From Cognatitamlana sp035818475 (GTDB lineage Bacteria > Bacteroidota > Bacteroidia > Flavobacteriales > Flavobacteriaceae), in assembly GCF_035818475.1 (NCBI RefSeq), contig NZ_JAYMGV010000002.1, forward strand, positions 124,001 through 188,000: a DNA stretch of 64,000 nucleotides, written 5' to 3'. Made by a program: the position numbers and the translations under genes. The notes under the pieces are model-generated. The model worked only from the letters and a program-made list of their open reading frames with translations. It had not been told where the DNA came from and did no database searches. How positions within the stretch are numbered: position 1 is the stretch's first letter; each line of letters begins with the position of its first letter. Below are positions 61,343-64,000 of this stretch, in pieces.

Positions 61343-61984
61343 ATGGCAGCTATTAGATTAGGAGATGAAGCCCCAAACTTTACAGCAGATTCTACTGAAG
61401 GAAAAATAAATTTTCACGATTGGTTAGGGGGTAGTTGGGGAGTTTTGTTCTCACACCCGGCAGATTATACTCCGGTATGTACTACCGAGTTAGGTACTGT
61501 TGCAAAATATAAAGCAGAGTTTGATAAGCGTAATGTTAAAGTTGTAGCATTGAGTGTTGATGGCTTAGAGTCCCACAACGGATGGATTAATGATATTAAT
61601 GAAACACAAAATACAACAGTAAATTTTCCAATTATTGCAGATGAAGACCGAAAAGTGTCTGAACTTTATGATATGATTCACCCTAATGCAGATAGCAACC
61701 TAACGGTGCGTTCTGTATTTGTGATTGGCTCAGATAAAAAGGTTAAATTAATGATTACTTATCCGGCATCAACCGGTAGGAATTTTGATGAATTATTACG
61801 TGTTATAGATTCGTTGCAATTAACAGCTTATCATAAAGTGGCCACACCGGCCAACTGGAACAACGGAGAAGATTGCGTGGTTGTTCCGGCTGTGGCAACA
61901 GAAGATATTCCGGCTATATTTCCAAAAGGCTATAAGGAGATAAAACCGTATCTAAGAATGACACCACAACCTAATTTGAACTAG
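61343..61984 (+). CDS. 1-Cys peroxiredoxin (Prx6 type)
   Basis: Peroxiredoxin reducing hydrogen peroxide and organic peroxides. Seen in 213 residues: LGDEAPNFTADSTEGKINFH (6-25), SHPADYTPVCTTELGTVAKY with the peroxidatic Cys (about 48; PxxxTxxC), DGLESHNGWINDINE (about 74), NLTVRSVFVIGSDKKVKLMI (about 119, catalytic Arg) and the Prx6-specific TPANWNNGEDCVVVPAVATE then AIFPKGY (about 172-200). No resolving Cys at the AhpC position; the Cys in GEDCVV may be adventitious. Monocistronic. Confidence 0.93.
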   Translation: MAAIRLGDEAPNFTADSTEGKINFHDWLGGSWGVLFSHPADYTPVCTTELGTVAKYKAEFDKRNVKVVALSVDGLESHNGWINDINETQNTTVNFPIIADEDRKVSELYDMIHPNADSNLTVRSVFVIGSDKKVKLMITYPASTGRNFDELLRVIDSLQLTAYHKVATPANWNNGEDCVVVPAVATEDIPAIFPKGYKEIKPYLRMTPQPNLN

Positions 61985-62017
61985 TTTATAACTCTGTTGA
62001 TAATTTTCAATTTGATA

Positions 62018-62048
62018 TTGTATAAGCCACTCCTTTGCATTATCTTTG
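62018..62048 (+). promoter_or_regulatory. Promoter of the 57-residue membrane protein gene
   Basis: TTG (62018-62020), 20-base spacer, TATCTTTG (62041-62048). Good match to the Bacteroidota consensus in both boxes and spacing; leader about 25 bases. Confidence 0.6.
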
Positions 62049-62078
62049 CGAAAGATTTTTAAAAGACACTTATAAATT

Positions 62079-62252
62079 ATGTTTGATTTTGATCAGTATT
62101 TAGGATTTTTAGCATTCTTAACCATTTTAACAATTGGGTTTTGGTTAATGATTTTTTTATTAACCTTTGTAATTCCTTACTGGATAGGAGGTTCTTTAAT
62201 TGAAAGGTTAAAAGAGATCAGAGAAGAAAAGAAAGCTAAGCGTCAAGCTTAA
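62079..62252 (+). CDS. Small membrane protein, 57 residues
   Basis: ATG at 62079, TAA at 62250-62252. One or two hydrophobic helices (YLGFLAFLTILTIGFWLMIF and FLLTFVIPYWIGGSLI) are followed by a basic charged tail (ERLKEIREEKKAKRQA). A complete promoter (62018-62048) and a perfect terminator (62271-62299) frame it, so it is a stand-alone expressed gene despite its size. No family recognised. The amphipathic charged tail would lie on the cytoplasmic side. Confidence 0.75.
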   Translation: MFDFDQYLGFLAFLTILTIGFWLMIFLLTFVIPYWIGGSLIERLKEIREEKKAKRQA

Positions 62253-62270
62253 ATATAATTACATAATATA

Positions 62271-62299
62271 AAAAAGGGAGTCTAAAAGACTCCCTTTTT
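62271..62299. terminator. Terminator after the 57-residue membrane protein gene
   Basis: Perfect 12-bp stem AAAAAGGGAGTC / GACTCCCTTTTT with loop TAAAA. Symmetric A/T runs also allow it to stop the convergent arsC-like transcript. Confidence 0.92.
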
Positions 62300-62342
62300 G
62301 TTTGCTATAAAGTTTGGGATTGGAATGATGATAGACCTGAGC

Positions 62343-62684
62343 CTATAGTATTTCTGAAATAGCTTCAGGAGGTCTGCCAATAACGGCTTTATCTCCATGA
62401 ATTATAATAGGGCGTTCTATAAGTTTAGGGTTTTCAACCATAGCCTTAATAATCTGAGAGTCTGTTAAATCCTTATTTTTAAATTCACTTTTCCAGACCG
62501 CCTCATTTTTTCTCACCAAATCAATGGGTTTAATACCTAATAAACCAATGATCTCCTTTAATTCCTGGTGAGAAGGTACATTTTCAAGGTATTTAATGAT
62601 TTGAAATTCTTTTCCCGATTCTTCTAAAATTTGTAATCCGCAACGAGACTTACTACATCTATTATTGTGATATATTTTAATCAT
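62343..62684 (-). CDS. ArsC/Spx family glutaredoxin-type protein (arsenate reductase-like)
   Basis: Small thioredoxin-fold protein of the ArsC (glutaredoxin-linked arsenate reductase) family. Seen in 113 residues: IYHNNRCSKSRCGLQILEES (3-22, with the catalytic Cys in NNRCSKSR and a second Cys four residues on), EFQIIKYLENVPSHQELKEI (about 31), LVRKNEAVWKS (about 59) and the family end NPKLIERPIIIHGDKAVIGR (about 86). Typically annotated arsC; many chromosomal copies have no proven role in arsenic resistance and no ars operon is present. It starts one base into the end of the HAD gene, so it is co-transcribed with prfB and HAD. Confidence 0.88.
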   Translation of the reverse strand: MIKIYHNNRCSKSRCGLQILEESGKEFQIIKYLENVPSHQELKEIIGLLGIKPIDLVRKNEAVWKSEFKNKDLTDSQIIKAMVENPKLIERPIIIHGDKAVIGRPPEAISEIL

Positions 62685-63301
62685 TATAATTGAATATTAA
62701 ATGTTTTTAATACTTCTGCCAACTGTTCAGGGGATTTAAAATGAATACCATGAATTCCCAAATTATTAGCCGCTTCAATATTTCTTAGGTTGTCATCAAT
62801 AAAAATAGCATTTTCGGCTTTAATATTAAACCGGTTTAAAGTTAGGTTGTATATCTCATCAAAAGGTTTCCTGGTATGTTCTTCTCCTGAAACTATAATA
62901 CCTTCAAACCAATGTAAAAAATCAAACTTCTCTAAGGCTATAGGAAATGTTTCGGCACTCCAATTGGTAAGGGCAACTACCTTATAGTCTTTAGAATGTA
63001 TCAGTTTTTTGAGAATAGCAACGGTACCGTTAATAGCATCACCCAGCATCTCAACCCATCTGCCATAAAACATTCTTATCTCTTTTTCATATTCAGGAAA
63101 GAGTGCAATGCGCTCTTCTGTGGCTTTTGCCATAGGATAACCGGCATCCTGATTTTCATTCCAGTCTTGTGTGCATATATTATCAAAAAACCATTGCATC
63201 TTTTCACGGTCTCCATTGAAAACCTCTAAAAAGACATATTCCGGGTTCCAGTCTATTAAAACCCCTCCAAGGTCAAATATTACACTATCTATTTTGTTCA
63301 T
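62684..63301 (-). CDS. HAD family phosphatase (HAD-IA)
   Basis: Haloacid dehalogenase superfamily hydrolase. Seen in 205 residues: SVIFDLGGVLIDWNPEYVFL (6-25; motif I has DLGGV, that is the first Asp with Leu-Gly in place of the common DxDG, as in YihX-type phosphatases), motif II VVALTNWSAETF (about 111), motif III SGEEHTRKPFDEIYNLTLNR (Lys about 150) and motif IV AIFIDDNLRNIEAANNLGIH (about 172). Related to alpha-D-glucose-1-phosphate phosphatases such as YihX. It overlaps prfB by ATGA (63298-63301), so it depends on prfB transcription. Confidence 0.9.
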   Translation of the reverse strand: MNKIDSVIFDLGGVLIDWNPEYVFLEVFNGDREKMQWFFDNICTQDWNENQDAGYPMAKATEERIALFPEYEKEIRMFYGRWVEMLGDAINGTVAILKKLIHSKDYKVVALTNWSAETFPIALEKFDFLHWFEGIIVSGEEHTRKPFDEIYNLTLNRFNIKAENAIFIDDNLRNIEAANNLGIHGIHFKSPEQLAEVLKTFNIQL

Positions 63302-63999
63302 AATTGATTATTATCTTCCGTTTGCTGTCCCATCATCATTAAATATGATTTAAGAAACTCATTAATATTACCATCCATAACAGCATCAACATTCCCTGTT
63401 TCATGAGCCGTTCTAACATCTTTAACTAATTTATAGGGATGCATGACATAGTTACGGATTTGACTTCCCCATTCTATTTTCATTTTTCCGGCTTCAATAT
63501 CATCACGTTGTGCTAATTGTTTTTGAAGTTCAATTTCATACAATTGAGATTTTAACATTTGCATAGCCCTGGCTCTATTATCATGCTGAGAGCGTGTTTC
63601 TGAACATGAAATTTGAATACCAGTAGGTTTATGTGTTAGCTGGACTTTGGTTTCAACTTTATTCACATTTTGTCCTCCGGCACCACTGGAACGTGCTGTA
63701 GTAATTTCAATATCTGCCGGATTAATTTCAATTTCTATGGTATCATCTACTAAGGGATATACATATACAGAAGCAAAACTGGTATGTCGCTTGGCATTGC
63801 TATCAAAAGGAGAAATTCTTACCAAGCGGTGTACGCCGTTTTCTCCTTTTAACCAACCAAAAGCAAAATCGCCTTCAATTTCTAAGGTTACTGTTTTAAT
63901 ACCAGCCACATCGCCTTCCTGAAAGTTGAGTTCTTTAACTTTAAAACCACTTTTCTCAGCATACATTAAATACATACGCATAAGCATACTGGCCCAATC
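63298..63999 (-). CDS. prfB: Peptide chain release factor 2, C-terminal part (5' end outside window)
   Basis: Release factor 2 reads UGA/UAA stop codons and triggers peptide release. About 233 C-terminal residues are visible, open to the window edge (first residue seen is Asp of DWASMLMRMYLMYAEKSGFK). Seen: VTLEIEGDFAFGWLKGENGV HRLVRISPFD (split for length), domain 3 with the SSGAGGQNVNKVETKVQLTH GGQ loop, QISCSETRSQHDNRARAMQM, and a C-terminal RTAHETGNVDAVMDGNINEF. The programmed-frameshift region and the SPF codon-reading motif, if present, need checking: SPFDSN is seen here. Followed by HAD and ArsC-like genes with overlapping starts. Confidence 0.95.
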   Translation of the reverse strand, partial: DWASMLMRMYLMYAEKSGFKVKELNFQEGDVAGIKTVTLEIEGDFAFGWLKGENGVHRLVRISPFDSNAKRHTSFASVYVYPLVDDTIEIEINPADIEITTARSSGAGGQNVNKVETKVQLTHKPTGIQISCSETRSQHDNRARAMQMLKSQLYEIELQKQLAQRDDIEAGKMKIEWGSQIRNYVMHPYKLVKDVRTAHETGNVDAVMDGNINEFLKSYLMMMGQQTEDNNQL

Positions 64000-64000
64000 A

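Noticed and set aside
62343..62684. Arsenic resistance operon
   Set aside because: Only an ArsC-like gene is present, tied to prfB and a HAD gene; no arsR, arsB or acr3.

Overview
This window is chromosomal DNA from a member of the Bacteroidota, almost certainly family Flavobacteriaceae. The evidence is a strongly AT-rich sequence; repeated promoter boxes of the flavobacterial form TAnnTTTG; a PorP/SprF membrane protein next to a giant PKD/SprB-repeat protein with a type B C-terminal sorting domain (type IX secretion, gliding lineage); and typical family genes (DUF2911, the CAL67264-type small membrane protein before ettA, a MutS2 without Smr domain, the menB-A-C-E order). Both ends cut through genes: aroC at the left and prfB at the right. 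I see no phage, transposase, tRNA, rRNA or CRISPR. The content is mostly chromosomal core, with a few accessory patches.

Layout. 1-7.0 kb (+): aroC end, a thioesterase, an acidic amino acid symporter, then a tight four-gene run: GshB-like ATP-grasp ligase, a rhodanese/TerB-like fusion, an N-formylglutamate amidohydrolase homologue and a DUF1704 (QEGLA) zinc peptidase. This run looks like a dedicated make-and-break system for an amide or peptide product and is the best candidate here for an undescribed system. 7.0-7.7 kb: a small element bounded by nested inverted repeats and carrying an orphan gene. 7.8-18 kb: DCC oxidoreductase, MutS2, DUF2911 protein, RecG, a PHP-ACT-ACT protein and an M1 aminopeptidase. 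18.1-23.5 kb (-): the T9SS pair. 23.7-33.3 kb: patatin, an M20/FMN-GOGAT-like operon, UvrD/PcrA helicase, and an exported trio (esterase, aspartyl protease, triple CBM48-like protein). 33.4-39.8 kb: Sua5, OmpA lipoprotein, a glycosyltransferase/HsdR-N operon divergent from holA-ung, a tiny membrane protein and a C1 peptidase. 39.9-47.2 kb (+): menaquinone operon menB-menA-UPF0173-menC-CPBP-menE followed by sppA. 47.4-49.5 kb (-): DoxX and an acyl-CoA carboxylase beta subunit. 49.6-52.6 kb (+): a MarR-controlled DoxX/flavin reductase/pirin cluster with a shared GGAA/TTCC operator. 52.7-64 kb: CAL67264-type protein and EttA, Nudix, MarR-GNAT fusion, formimidoylglutamase, a coiled-coil membrane protein, Crp/Fnr, FumC, 1-Cys peroxiredoxin, another tiny membrane protein, and an ArsC-like/HAD/prfB set.

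How the genes work together. Chorismate (aroC) feeds the menaquinone operon. The MarR cluster looks like a quinone or electrophile response. The exported proteins of the 18-33 kb stretch are surface or periplasmic. Several starts are TTG or GTG, and at least two promoters place the -7 box so close to the start codon that the mRNAs may be leaderless. Strand assignments, motifs, hairpins and repeats were read from the sequence by eye; family names are recognition from memory and were not checked by any search.
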